A stretch of 45,091 nt of DNA from Clostridium guangxiense (GTDB taxonomy: Bacteria; Bacillota; Clostridia; Clostridiales; Clostridiaceae). Location of the stretch: the NCBI RefSeq assembly GCF_021043395.1, contig NZ_JAJNKE010000036.1, forward strand, positions 1-45,091. The letters run 5' to 3'. Both the position numbers and the translations under genes were made by a program. The notes below the pieces were generated by a model. It was given only the letters and a program-made list of their open reading frames with translations, was not told the origin of the DNA and did not search any database. Of this stretch, positions 18,568-27,874 are shown one piece after another; positions within the stretch are counted from its first letter, which is position 1; the number at the start of each line of letters is the position of its first letter.

Positions 18568-19086
18568 CTATTTCAACACTTTCTTCGCATCATAATCTTT
18601 TAATATCATGCGTATCATCCCTGCTATTGTAGCTTTATTACAGTATGGTTCTCCAAAATGATATGAAGTTTCTTTAAACTTATTTTTAAAAGCTCCTGCA
18701 AAACTTTTAATATCTGTAATTTTTCGCTTCTTTAATTCTTCTTCAAATGACTTATTATAAATAAATTCATACTCTTTCATAGCTTGTAGTATCCAAAACC
18801 TATCATAAAATGGTGTACCATAAGCCCTAATCCAATCCCACATTATTTCTGAATCCTTAACATTAGGATTTTCAATGTGACAACGATGACAAAGCAAAAC
18901 AAGATTATCTGGATAATTCTTTCCTCCAAGAAATTGTGGAATAATATGACATCTTTCTAATTCAGCTCTACATCCACACCTCCAACATCTTTCATATGAT
19001 TCCGCAGCATCTACACTTAAACCACGTTCCTCTATGCCAGCCACTTTGAACCAATATTTTACAATTTGTTCTTTTGTCGTATTCAT
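18568..19086 (-). CDS. HNH endonuclease
   Basis: 172 residues. An HNH/zinc module is plain: CWRCGC, then LERCHIIPQFLGGKNYPDNL with the first His and the Asn, and VLLCHRCHIENP with the second CxxC and last His. The two CxxC pairs would hold zinc and the His-Asn-His residues bind the metal for DNA cleavage. The C-terminal 90 residues are helical and unrecognised. An AAGGAGGA-like site precedes the ATG. It stands alone, more than 150 bp from the BECR-like genes. It may be an orphan restriction nuclease or a phage-derived homing-type enzyme. Confidence 0.85.
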   Translation of the reverse strand: MNTTKEQIVKYWFKVAGIEERGLSVDAAESYERCWRCGCRAELERCHIIPQFLGGKNYPDNLVLLCHRCHIENPNVKDSEIMWDWIRAYGTPFYDRFWILQAMKEYEFIYNKSFEEELKKRKITDIKSFAGAFKNKFKETSYHFGEPYCNKATIAGMIRMILKDYDAKKVLK

Positions 19087-19475
19087 ACTATTTTCCTCCT
19101 TATCTTAAGAACACTTATATTTAATAAAATTAAGCACTATTAATATTTTGACATTCTACAAATATTCTAAACCGTGATATATTTTATATAAAATTCAAAG
19201 CGTATCGTTTTAACAATCAAAATAGTTTTCCAAATATATTGATAATAACATCATAACTTTAGGAAAATAAAAAAGCCCTAGATTTTAATCTAAGACTTAT
19301 ATTATAAAAATGACATTTAAATTGAAAATTAACTGTATTCTCAATAAAACATATTTTTACTTCACGGATATCTAAAACAAATTCATCTATAACTTCTTTG
19401 CTTAGTCTACATAGCTAATTTTTATTTTTCTTACATAAAAAATCCAATCTTAACACTTGAATTTCAACCATAATA
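19087..19475. other. Non-coding gap with a weak minus-strand terminator
   Basis: No gene is visible. Near 19270-19300 the minus strand reads CTTAGAT-taaa-ATCTAGG followed by a T-rich run (GCTTTTTTATTTT), which could end transcription of the nuclease gene at 19476. The rest is AT-rich sequence with no feature I can support. Confidence 0.4.
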
Positions 19476-20339
19476 TTAATCTATATATTTCGAAGCTATT
19501 TCACTCCAAAAAGCGAATTCTGCCAAATCTTTTGCTATAGTACACTCAGAAACACCTTTACAATTAACTTGCCTAATTAGTACTTTTTTGTTAATGATCT
19601 TTTTATCTTTTATTAATACCTTACCATAGTACTCCCATCCAGTATAACTTCCTTCATCAACAGGTTTACACCCCCATTCACCTATCACCTTATTCATAAT
19701 CACTTTATCTTGAAGTACACAAATTTTCTGTACTATTGGATTATTATTAATTTGGGAACAAGCTTCCTTATCAATTACATAGTCATCTATAATCATTTGT
19801 GCTGTATTTGAATCAGTATTTTTAATACTATCACCTAATTTATTTGCTTCTTCATTTAAAGTAACCACAAATTCTTTATTTGACAAAACCTGTCCAATTA
19901 TTTCATCTAGAATAGTAAATAATTGATCTTTTACAACTTTTTCTATTTCCTGATATGATACCACAACTAACGGGAATCCTTCCTGTTCACAAATTCTTAT
20001 TTTACAATCTAATTTGAGTTTTCTATATGGATCTTTAGTTTTATTAATTTCTATATATTCTCCATTATTTGAAAAGCCATGTCCCCATCCATCAAATTCA
20101 ATAGCAAGTATTGGTTCACCAAAATTCACTTTCTGATTTGACACAACAACGAAATCAAAATTCGTCTTTAATAAAAACTTTTCTCTTTCCACTTGTTTAA
20201 TATATTTAGATTGAATATCAATAACATCTTTAAAAGGTATATGGGGCAATGCTGTTATTTTATTATTCCATTTATGAATCAAATCATCAAATATATTTTT
20301 TTCAGTAGTACTGTCAAATATCATTTTTCTAATTGCCAT
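19476..20339 (-). CDS. DUF2726-like PD-(D/E)XK nuclease
   Basis: 287 residues. The segment FDFVVVSNQKVNFGEPILAI followed by EFDGWGH is the core of DUF2726-type (Vsr-like) nucleases, where the Asp of FDF and the Glu/Asp of EFDG bind metal; the downstream ICEQEGFPLVVVSYQEI completes the fold. The C-terminal 100 residues hold another globular part with IGEWGCKPVDEGSYTGWEYY and are unrecognised. GAGGAAG precedes ATG 20339. It is 85 bp downstream of the ATPase-nuclease pair and on the same strand, so it could be its third member. Confidence 0.7.
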   Translation of the reverse strand: MAIRKMIFDSTTEKNIFDDLIHKWNNKITALPHIPFKDVIDIQSKYIKQVEREKFLLKTNFDFVVVSNQKVNFGEPILAIEFDGWGHGFSNNGEYIEINKTKDPYRKLKLDCKIRICEQEGFPLVVVSYQEIEKVVKDQLFTILDEIIGQVLSNKEFVVTLNEEANKLGDSIKNTDSNTAQMIIDDYVIDKEACSQINNNPIVQKICVLQDKVIMNKVIGEWGCKPVDEGSYTGWEYYGKVLIKDKKIINKKVLIRQVNCKGVSECTIAKDLAEFAFWSEIASKYID

Positions 20340-20424
20340 TAAACTTCCTCTAATCTATAAATATTTATAAATTATTCTATTAGTAGTTTTAACAAACTTC
20401 AATTTTTGACTCACTGCGTCAACC

Positions 20425-20937
20425 TTAATCAACTAAACTAATAGGAAATTCACCATAAATATCATCATTGTTCCATTCATCAATTGATAATACTTCAAAT
20501 CCACTAATAAGTTGCCTTTTTATATTATTATTTTCCTGTAATCTAAACGGTAACTTAGCAGCTATTTTATTTCTTATAAATTTTCGTGTAGTAGAATCAC
20601 CCTTAGGATATTCCAAGATATAAATATATTTATAAGGTTTATTATAATCACAAGCTAAAATATATATTAAACTATCATAAAATTTATATGCAAGTTTATT
20701 AATAAGCTTATCATCAGAAGGTTTAAACGCATCTGGATTAGCAGCTCCTTTAATGTTTGCATTTTTATATTCGATAAATACAATTTCATTTTCTAATTCA
20801 GCTATAAAATCTACATCTGATAAAATTGAAATTCTTGTACTATGAAAAATATTATGTAATTCATCTGTAGACCAAGCTGCTTTTGTAAAATCAATCTGAT
20901 ATATCTTGCCTTCATCTTTATGAATTTTTCCTGCCAT
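20425..20937 (-). CDS. Putative PD-(D/E)XK nuclease partner of AAA ATPase
   Basis: 170 residues. SDVDFIAELENEIVFIEYKN gives the D...ExK catalytic pattern of the restriction-like fold, with a following helix NKLAYKFYDSLIYILACDY that normally packs on it. The C-terminal part has RKFIRNKIAAKLPFRL. A GGGGGA site precedes the ATG. Its start is 3 bp beyond the ATPase stop, indicating tight coupling. The pair resembles other ATPase-nuclease anti-phage systems, but I cannot assign it to a named one. Confidence 0.65.
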   Translation of the reverse strand: MAGKIHKDEGKIYQIDFTKAAWSTDELHNIFHSTRISILSDVDFIAELENEIVFIEYKNANIKGAANPDAFKPSDDKLINKLAYKFYDSLIYILACDYNKPYKYIYILEYPKGDSTTRKFIRNKIAAKLPFRLQENNNIKRQLISGFEVLSIDEWNNDDIYGEFPISLVD

Positions 20938-20940
20938 TAC

Positions 20941-21954
20941 TTATTCCCCCAAGTTTTTATCATAAACTTCATCAAGCAACTTATCAAAAGCCTCAACTAT
21001 CGGATTTTCCTTTAAATTTTTAAAGTATTCATTTTTTTCACAATTAACACCATTGTCGCTTTTGTAAAGTGAAAAAAACATAACTTCATTGTCTTTTTTT
21101 CTTTTCACCTCAAAATATTTAGCTAAAATATAATCATGAGTAGATATAAATATCTGAACACCATTTTTTTGAAGCTCCAGCAGCATTTCAACTATAACAG
21201 GTATGTGAATTGGATTAATATTTGCTTCAGGTTCATCCCAAAATAATATTGAACCCTTCTCAAGAGTACCATTTTTAATCAGCTGCCAGAGAAGTGCCAG
21301 TTTTCGAATACCTTCAGCAACTAATTGAAATTCAATTTTAGCTTGATTTCCTGGTTTTAAATAAAATTTTTCTTTTTCAAGGTGAACCTTGCCTGTTGTA
21401 ATTTTCTGCAATATAGCAAGATATTTTTTTCTATCTGACGGATCTTTGCCTGCTGATATATCTATTTTAGCTGAAGTTACTATGTCTACATAAGTATCAT
21501 CAAAATCCACATTATTTTTATCTACAGCAGCTTCTAAATTCCATGCATTTGACAATATCTCTTTTGCCGGAATAAACGTGCTTGTAAGATTTCCTAATTG
21601 TTTTTCCCACTTTTCTTTCCCAGTTACTTTTGCTTCCCATTTCTTAGTTTTACTATGAAATTCAGCAGAAATATTAGCCAATTCAGAAGAAACCTTTATT
21701 TTTGTATTTGTTCCTCCTACTTTTCGTCTTGCAAGTCTGCTAATATTTAAATCATCAGGCTTAAATACTTTAACAAGCTTATGCGAAAAAGATATATCCG
21801 ATCTAACTGATTGACAAGCACTATATAATACTTTCATAACATGAGTTTTACCTGTACCGTTCTCACCTATAAAAACATTAACTCCACTGCTAAATTCAAA
21901 ATCTATTTTTTCAAACACCGTAAAATTGTCCAATGTAAGTTTACTAATCGCCAA
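20941..21954 (-). CDS. AAA ATPase (AAA_15/OLD-like) of a two-gene defence candidate
   Basis: About 337 residues with an ABC/RecF-type ATPase core: NFTVFEKIDF, Walker A FIGENGTGKTH, a signature-like segment QLVAEGIRKLALLWQL, Walker B GSILFWDEPEANINP and a switch VQIFISTHDYILAKYF. There is no TOPRIM domain, unlike OLD or GajA proteins, so nuclease activity must come from elsewhere, presumably the adjacent gene. The start is uncertain: GAGAGG lies eight bases before TTG 21954; GTG at 21963 overlaps the ribosome site. A minus-strand promoter (TTCAAA, 17 bases, TATAAT) is visible near 22003-22031. Confidence 0.82.
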   Translation of the reverse strand: MAISKLTLDNFTVFEKIDFEFSSGVNVFIGENGTGKTHVMKVLYSACQSVRSDISFSHKLVKVFKPDDLNISRLARRKVGGTNTKIKVSSELANISAEFHSKTKKWEAKVTGKEKWEKQLGNLTSTFIPAKEILSNAWNLEAAVDKNNVDFDDTYVDIVTSAKIDISAGKDPSDRKKYLAILQKITTGKVHLEKEKFYLKPGNQAKIEFQLVAEGIRKLALLWQLIKNGTLEKGSILFWDEPEANINPIHIPVIVEMLLELQKNGVQIFISTHDYILAKYFEVKRKKDNEVMFFSLYKSDNGVNCEKNEYFKNLKENPIVEAFDKLLDEVYDKNLGE

Positions 21955-22094
21955 TCTCAACACCTCTCGTTTCTGTTAAGCTACATACTTACTATATTAT
22001 AACCTATAACGTAAATTATTTGAATTATATATTTTCCTTAAACTTTTACATATTTCTACCCTATAATAAAAATGTATTATAACTAAATTTCCCT

Positions 22095-22125
22095 TTGACT
22101 CCTCCCCAAGGGTTGGGTTTATAAT
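22095..22125 (+). promoter_or_regulatory. MerR-type promoter with 19-bp spacer
   Basis: TTGACT (22095-22100) and TATAAT (22120-22125) are 19 bases apart, the overlong spacing that MerR proteins correct by twisting the DNA. The spacer is C/G rich with CCCC-AAGGG-TTGGG pieces that may be the operator. It lies directly upstream of the merR-like gene, so autoregulation is likely. Confidence 0.75.
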
Positions 22126-22148
22126 ATAGCAAAGAAGGGATGGTGAAA

Positions 22149-22916
22149 ATGGATAATCAAATTAAAATCAGTGATTTCGTTAAGTTAACTGGAAGCACTT
22201 TAAAAACTGTTTTATACTATGATAAAATTGGTTTACTTAAAGAACCAAAGCGTTCACCCAATGGTTATCGCTTGTATGGAGCAGAAGAACTTTCACATAT
22301 GCTAATGATTAAACACCTAAAAACCTTAAGTTTGGATTTAAAGCAGATAAAAGAAATATTAGGAGATGCAAATGAGCAAACTAATTTAAATGAAATTTTG
22401 AAAGCACTGCAAACTGACCTTTTAAAAGAAAAAAAGCGCATTGATGAACAATTATCTAGGGTAGAGACCCTGCTAAAGCAGCAAATAACACCTCTTGAAA
22501 AAGCTTCCTTTGAATCTGAAACCTTTGAAATGGTAACAAATATATTGGAAACTACCAAAGTTGAAAAACAAATTCACAGTTATACAGAACTTTTTGACCA
22601 GCAGCGTAATATTTTTAGCATTATAGAGGATTTTAAGTGGGGCAAGGATTATAAAGATAATTTCATAGAAATAGCAGCATATTTTAAGCTGCATCCGGAA
22701 AAATATAAAACAGCTTTAGGATTTGGTAAACGCCTTGCTAAACTAAAAGAAATGCATGAGGATGATCCAGAGGTCGAAGCTTTAGCAAAAGAAGGTTCTG
22801 ATTTTATAAAGAGTATACCTCTTCTTAAAGAAAAATTATGCAACCAGTCTGGTTTCGGAATGACCTATGAAAATTTACTTAATGAGCTAACAGATGATTA
22901 TTTTTGCAGTCCCTAA
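22149..22916 (+). CDS. MerR family regulator with TipAS-like effector domain
   Basis: 255 residues. The N-terminal 70 are a MerR winged helix: IKISDFVKLTGSTLKTVLYY, then DKIGLLKEPKRSPNGYRLYG. A long helix (about 80-115) provides dimerisation. The C-terminal 130 residues are helical and of the size of TipAS-like ligand domains, so a drug or metabolite sensor is likely. I start at 22149 because AAGGG lies nine bases before; ATG 22140 directly abuts that site. The 3' end overlaps the opposing toxin fragment by 30 bp. No efflux or other target gene lies next to it. Confidence 0.85.
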   Translation: MDNQIKISDFVKLTGSTLKTVLYYDKIGLLKEPKRSPNGYRLYGAEELSHMLMIKHLKTLSLDLKQIKEILGDANEQTNLNEILKALQTDLLKEKKRIDEQLSRVETLLKQQITPLEKASFESETFEMVTNILETTKVEKQIHSYTELFDQQRNIFSIIEDFKWGKDYKDNFIEIAAYFKLHPEKYKTALGFGKRLAKLKEMHEDDPEVEALAKEGSDFIKSIPLLKEKLCNQSGFGMTYENLLNELTDDYFCSP

Positions 22917-23954
22917 TGGATCTTTTTTAAAATCATAGAACTGTTGTCCTAACAAATGAACCAATTGAAAAGAGGCTTCCACAAGTCCTTTTCCAACATC
23001 TATGCCTCCTTCAATTATTCCTTTAACTGTTTTATAACTTACTTTTAATATTTGAGCAAGTATTGGATAATCCTTTTTAAAATTATTCCATGCTGTTTTT
23101 AGTTCTACTTCAATTTGATTTTTTATTTCTTCAAGCTTTTTTACTACCTCTGGATGATCCTTCTCAAACTCATTGCAGATATTACTTTTAAAGTTATCCC
23201 AATCTTCTTCCAAATTATTTTTATATTTTTCCTCTTCCTTTGAAAGCTCTTTTGATTCGTTTTTATCAAAAGTAAAAAGCTCTTCCACTTTTATTTTTAC
23301 AAGATCTACTCCATTTTCCTTTAACCCTTCAAGATCTTTATCACTCAACGCTTTATATATTTCACTTTCTAAGGAGTCAAGTTCTTTAACTAATGCACCT
23401 AAAATTTCATCTATTTTTCCTTCCACAAATTTTTCGATTTTGCCAAGCTCATTTATTTTTTCTTCTGCAAAATTCTTAATTTCATTTGCTGTATTTTCTA
23501 CCATATTAACAGCTGAATTTACTTTTTCATCCGCTGCCTTTAAAGTTTTATCAACTGCATTTTCACTCTTTAATTTTAATTCACTGCTTTTGCTTTCAAG
23601 TCCTGCATCACCATTTAATGCTAGTGGTATAAAGGCTTCTGCATTTACATTAGCTGCTCTCACTTGTATATTTTCGCTTATATTATTTATGTATACTGCA
23701 TTTAATGCTTTTGAACCTCTAAAAGTAATTGCATTTGCTTTGTTATTTAATTTTATTTCTACCTTTTGATACCTTGAAATTTCATCATCTAAAAATCGCT
23801 TAATTTCATTTAAATGGCTAAGAAGCTTGTCCCCACTTGCCGTTATACCAGAGGCTTGTGCTTCTGCTCTGCTTAAATTTTCATTAACACTGCCTTCAAA
23901 TCTATTTACAATTTCATAAAGTTCTTTTAGCTTTTCAAAATCCACAGAAATCAT
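22887..23954 (-). pseudogene. N-terminal fragment of LXG-like type VII secreted polymorphic toxin
   Basis: 355 residues. The N-terminal 240 form helical and coiled-coil sequence (VNENLSRAEAQASGITASGD; repeated Lys/Glu helices), as in LXG-type toxins exported by type VII secretion. It ends in VDVGKGLVEASFQLVHLLGQ with KDPLGTAKIIIC and then a stop. In complete relatives a pre-toxin segment and C-terminal toxin domain follow after the DPLGT motif. Here the stop lies inside the tail of the MerR gene, so the toxic domain is gone, probably through a rearrangement near 22905. It overlaps the WXG-like partner by 4 bp (ATGA). The product may still be made but should not be toxic. Confidence 0.7.
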
Positions 23955-24250
23955 GCTGAAGCACCTGCCTCATCATGCTGTTTTTCTCGCTGCCTTGCTT
24001 CTTCCTCTTCCTGCCTTAATCGCCTTGCCTCTTCACGAAGCTGCTCTGCTATTCTATCCATTAAACTTGTAAGTGCAGAAATCTCAACATTTACAACATT
24101 AAAAGCCTGCAATGTAATATTATTCTCCTCATCCCTATTATCCAAATTTATTCCGCTTACTCTACTACTAAAATTGTTTTTTTCACTTTTAATATTTGAT
24201 GAACATTGGCTTATAATGCTTGCTGAATACTCCAGTTCACTTGCTCCCAA
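23951..24250 (-). CDS. WXG100-like small partner of the LXG toxin
   Basis: 99 residues, all helical, with SELEYSASIISQCSSNIKSE at the start and a very charged end (EEARRLRQEEEEARQREKQH). Such small proteins precede LXG toxins and act as targeting chaperones for type VII secretion. GTG at 24259 lies in the ribosome site GAGAGGTG; TTG at 24250 is spaced eight bases and is my choice. The stop overlaps the toxin start, so the two are co-translated. No secretion machinery genes are in the window. Confidence 0.65.
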   Translation of the reverse strand: MGASELEYSASIISQCSSNIKSEKNNFSSRVSGINLDNRDEENNITLQAFNVVNVEISALTSLMDRIAEQLREEARRLRQEEEEARQREKQHDEAGASA

Positions 24251-24536
24251 TAATATCACCTCTCATAAACCAAATATAAGCTAGACTTTATCTTGACCTA
24301 TATTTAAATACTCTATATACTTATCCTCATTCCTCATATATCCTAACTTAAATTTCATTGTATATACTGTAAATTTTATCATATTATTAATATTACTATT
24401 ATTTTACATTAGCTTCAATATATTAAGAGAATTTGTTTATGTCAAGTTTACGTTGTCACTCTGCACTTGCACATCACTGAAAGGAAACATAGAAAGCTTA
24501 TACAAAAATATATTAACTACAAAGGAGGAAATAATA

Positions 24537-25208
24537 ATGAAAAATGATGTTAATAAATCAAATATCAAGGTTTATGCATTTCCAATAATTCTTATGATTA
24601 TTATGTGGGTTATTCTATTTCTTCCAGCAGGCACAATTAAATTTTGGCAGGCCTGGATTTTATGGATAGGCTTTTCTTTAATAACTTTTTTTATTGTAGT
24701 TTATTTCACCAAAAAAAATCCTGAATTCTTATCTAGACGATCAAAAACTAAGGAAAAAAAGACAGCAAAAACCCCTGTATTTTTTAAACTATACTATATA
24801 GGTTTTATCCTTCCCGGTATAGATTTTCGTTTTGCTTGGTCTAAGGAACTGGTGTGGCTTATAATTCTATCAAATCTTATATTTTTTGCAGCATACATCT
24901 TTATTTTCTTTGTTTTTAAGAAAAATACTTATGCTTCAACAGTTATCCAGGTAGAAAATAAGCAAAAGATTATTACAACCTTCCCTTACTCAATAGTTCG
25001 CCATCCAATGTACTCTGGAATGGTAATAATGTCTATATTTATGCCTCTTGCACTGGGGTCTTATTTTTCACTAATACCTATGCTTTTCATAATACCTATA
25101 ATTGTATTTAGAATAAAAGGGGAAGAAAAAACTCTTTTAAAGGAACTTGAGGGCTATAAAAATTATTGCTTAAAAACACCATATAAACTTATCCCTTTAA
25201 TTTGGTAA
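24537..25208 (+). CDS. Isoprenylcysteine carboxyl methyltransferase-like membrane protein
   Basis: 223 residues with about five membrane segments (for example IILMIIMWVILFLPAG and LVWLIILSNLIFFAAYIFIF). The C-terminal motif FPYSIVRHPMYSGMVIMSIF carries the RHPxY signature of the ICMT/PEMT superfamily, which binds S-adenosylmethionine in the membrane, and ends with EEKTLLKELEGYKNYCLKTP. Bacterial members methylate small molecules or lipids; the substrate here is unknown. AAAGGAGG precedes ATG 24537, and the earlier in-frame ATG at 24453 has no site. It stands alone between opposing genes. Confidence 0.85.
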   Translation: MKNDVNKSNIKVYAFPIILMIIMWVILFLPAGTIKFWQAWILWIGFSLITFFIVVYFTKKNPEFLSRRSKTKEKKTAKTPVFFKLYYIGFILPGIDFRFAWSKELVWLIILSNLIFFAAYIFIFFVFKKNTYASTVIQVENKQKIITTFPYSIVRHPMYSGMVIMSIFMPLALGSYFSLIPMLFIIPIIVFRIKGEEKTLLKELEGYKNYCLKTPYKLIPLIW

Positions 25209-25279
25209 GTAAATCAATAACTTTGAATATTACACAAAATCATCTCGCAAAATGGGCTTATTATTTTCTTTCAGATGCC

Positions 25280-25855
25280 TTAGCAAAGAACAATTATTTT
25301 ATATGGAGTAGTTTGAGCAGGTATACTCTTGGTTGTAGGTCCATAGATAACAATTAGATTTCTATTTCCAGGATACCTCGTAAAAGGCTGATCGTTTGTC
25401 AGAATTATCTCCGTAGATGGGGCAATATTTAGTTTTAAATTTCCATCGCTGCTTATAAGCTCTTTGTTAAAATAATCAACAACAACATTTTGATATTCCT
25501 TGTTTTTTGCAATAACAATTGCAGGATACTGTGGAGGATAAATAAGAATGGCAGGTGCATTTGCATCATAAAATCCAGTTACTTTATCTCCCACCTTTAC
25601 CACCTCATGATTAACAAAATAAGTTTCAGGTGATATCACAAAGTTTACAGGTTCCTTATCCTTGCCTTCAAGTGACATTAACTTGTAGCAACCTGCATCT
25701 ACACTTTCACTTGGATAGAAATCTTCAATCTGCATGACAGTGCCACTAAAACCCGCAAACTTTTGTGTTTTATTTCTACACTTTGAATCAATAAAAGAAT
25801 GACATTGAACTTGCTCAAGGTAGTATGGACAACAGAAAAATTGTCTATTACACAT
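25280..25855 (-). CDS. Unknown Cys-rich-start protein (191 aa)
   Basis: I do not recognise this as a named family. The first 30 residues hold six cysteines (MCNRQFFCCPYYLEQVQCHS, then C). The rest is strand rich with two similar beta modules, one with GFYDANAPAILIYPPQYPAI and one with FTRYPGNRNLIVIYGPTTKS. There is no signal peptide or membrane segment. The style, cysteine-rich and hydrophobic beta sequence, recalls spore-associated proteins of clostridia, but that is a guess. An AAAGGAG site precedes the ATG. Confidence 0.7.
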   Translation of the reverse strand: MCNRQFFCCPYYLEQVQCHSFIDSKCRNKTQKFAGFSGTVMQIEDFYPSESVDAGCYKLMSLEGKDKEPVNFVISPETYFVNHEVVKVGDKVTGFYDANAPAILIYPPQYPAIVIAKNKEYQNVVVDYFNKELISSDGNLKLNIAPSTEIILTNDQPFTRYPGNRNLIVIYGPTTKSIPAQTTPYKIIVLC

Positions 25856-26001
25856 ATAAAACTCCTTTACCTATAGATAAAAACTCATGGTAACTAGTAT
25901 ATGCTGCATTTCTAAAAATGTACTATTTTTTAATTATATAATCAATGTACCCCTGTTTTATTTTTTGTCCTTCATATATTCTCTCTAAAATTCTATTTTC
26001 T

Positions 26002-26163
26002 TTAAACAATATTTTCAAAAGGAAGCTTTCTCATATCTCCCTTATCAATATTAAGATTAACCTTATGTTCCTTTGAAAAAGCTTCAGCCCTTTCTATTTG
26101 CTTATCGCTTATTTCAATACCATAAGTCTTGTATCCATTTTGTAAAAAAAGTGAAAGCGGATA
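26002..26163 (-). pseudogene. Fragment of a SAM-dependent methyltransferase
   Basis: On the minus strand 53 codons from 26163 to a stop at 26002 read like the middle of a class I methyltransferase: YPLSLFLQNGYKTYGIEISD (end of motif I with the acidic ribose-binding Asp/Glu), KQIERAEAFSKEH and GDMRKLPFEN. A stop codon lies directly upstream, no start exists and both ends are lost. It sits four bases past the stop of the MFS gene. A relic of a deletion event. Confidence 0.75.
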
Positions 26164-26166
26164 TTT

Positions 26167-27837
26167 TTACACATTTACAGTTTCTACTCTATTAACAGCT
26201 TCAGCATTTTCCTTCTTTTTATTAAAAGGCACAGCGATCAAACCAAATATTGATATAATTCCTGTTATCAAAAAGCATTTATTATAAACTTTATAGCTTT
26301 CCTCCTCCTTTACTTTTGAAGCATCATCAATTATTTTATCTACTTCTTTTTCCTGAATCTTAAAATTTTCAATTACAGTATTTTTCATTTTATCAGGCAC
26401 GGTTTTTAATACTCCTGCTTCCCTACTGATAAATATAGTGTGTACAGCTGACTTTGAAATCCCACTGGTACTTTTGCTATTAGAAACTTTTATTTTATCA
26501 TTAAAGGAAGTTTTCACCTGTGCTTCAAGAACTGTGCTCCTATTTATCTCCGCTAATATTTTATCCTTTGTGTTTTGAACTGCAGTGGTCATAAAATTAC
26601 TGCTGAGTGTTGATACCAAAGCTATTGCAATACATGCACATAACTGTCTTAAACTGTTTTGTATTCCCGATGCCATAGCATTTTTATCCTTTGATATTTC
26701 TTCATAAGCAGTTTGATAAAGTGATGTTGTAATTCTAACACCAATACCAAGCAGTATAAAGGCTGTAATAATTATTGTCATGTGATTTTCGTTGTTCATA
26801 AAGGCAAACATAAGATTTCCCACAGCTACTATAACTATAGATACAAAAGATACAACTCTATCTGAAATATTTTTAGCTATAAGCGGCAAAAGTGGTGCTG
26901 ATATAAGTGCTGCCACACTTGGAATTCCCATCATTAAACCTGCTTTTAAAACTGAATAGCCAAGGGTATTTTCAAAATAAAAGTTGAGCAAATATGATAC
27001 AGGCATGTAGGCAAAGAAAAATACTGCTATTAAAATTATTGAAGCTGTAAAACTCTTAACTTTAAATAAACTAAATTCAATCATTGGATTTTTTATTTTC
27101 ATTTCATATATTACAAAAGCAATTATAGCTGCTGCTGAAACTGTAAACATAAGAATTATCCTAGTGCTGTTCCATCCATAATCATTTCCTTTTACAAGTG
27201 AAAAAGTCAAAGCACCTAAGCCAACTGCTAAAAGAATGCAGCCTATAAAATCTATTTTCTTTTCTATGGTTTCATCATAACATTCTTTAACGTATAGTGC
27301 TCCAAGTATAAATGCAAGGATAACAAAAGGTGTATTTACATAAAATATAGCTCTGTAATTAAAATATTCATTTAAAACACCACCAATAACAGGACCAGAA
27401 GCTGCAGAAACAGATATTGTCATTCCTACAATAACTGCTAATTTGCCCATTGCCTTTTTTCCAAATAGTTCAATTCCTAGTGGTATGGAAAGCGGTGTTA
27501 ATATAGCAGCACCTACTCCTTGAAGGACTCTAAAAATTATGAGCATATTCAAAGAATTTGCAAGTCCACATAATATTGATGCTGCTCCAAATAAAACAAG
27601 ACCAATTAAAAATAATTTTTTTCTTCCATATATATCTGCTATTTTTGAAAAATTAATAAGCAGTGAAGAAAAAGCAATTAAGTATGCAGTACTCACCCAG
27701 GATATTCCTGTTGTATTGGTATTAAAGTAAGTCGCCATGCTTGGAAGGGAAACATTTACTATAGTACTATCTAATACCGTTAAAAAACATGCTATAGCTA
27801 TCGATATGAAGGCCAAAATTTTTTGTGATTTTTTCAT
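26167..27837 (-). CDS. DHA2-family (EmrB/QacA) drug exporter
   Basis: 556 residues with about 14 predicted membrane segments, as expected for the 14-TM DHA2 group of the major facilitator superfamily. Family motifs: LDSTIVNVSLPSM in TM1, the motif A loop KIADIYGRKKLFLIG, and motif C-like GMTISVSAASGPVIGGVLNE in TM5. A long soluble loop with many Lys and Ser precedes the last TM. It would expel a toxic compound using the proton gradient. It is divergent from the tetR gene, the usual arrangement for regulated exporters. The C-terminal end is directly followed by a methyltransferase relic. Confidence 0.93.
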   Translation of the reverse strand: MKKSQKILAFISIAIACFLTVLDSTIVNVSLPSMATYFNTNTTGISWVSTAYLIAFSSLLINFSKIADIYGRKKLFLIGLVLFGAASILCGLANSLNMLIIFRVLQGVGAAILTPLSIPLGIELFGKKAMGKLAVIVGMTISVSAASGPVIGGVLNEYFNYRAIFYVNTPFVILAFILGALYVKECYDETIEKKIDFIGCILLAVGLGALTFSLVKGNDYGWNSTRIILMFTVSAAAIIAFVIYEMKIKNPMIEFSLFKVKSFTASIILIAVFFFAYMPVSYLLNFYFENTLGYSVLKAGLMMGIPSVAALISAPLLPLIAKNISDRVVSFVSIVIVAVGNLMFAFMNNENHMTIIITAFILLGIGVRITTSLYQTAYEEISKDKNAMASGIQNSLRQLCACIAIALVSTLSSNFMTTAVQNTKDKILAEINRSTVLEAQVKTSFNDKIKVSNSKSTSGISKSAVHTIFISREAGVLKTVPDKMKNTVIENFKIQEKEVDKIIDDASKVKEEESYKVYNKCFLITGIISIFGLIAVPFNKKKENAEAVNRVETVNV

Positions 27838-27874
27838 AATTAAATCAATTCCTCTCTTATATATGATATAATTG

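Noticed and set aside
23173-23769. A 198-aa open frame opposite the LXG toxin
   Set aside because: Ser/Phe-rich shadow translation of a Lys/Glu-rich coiled-coil gene; no ribosome site.
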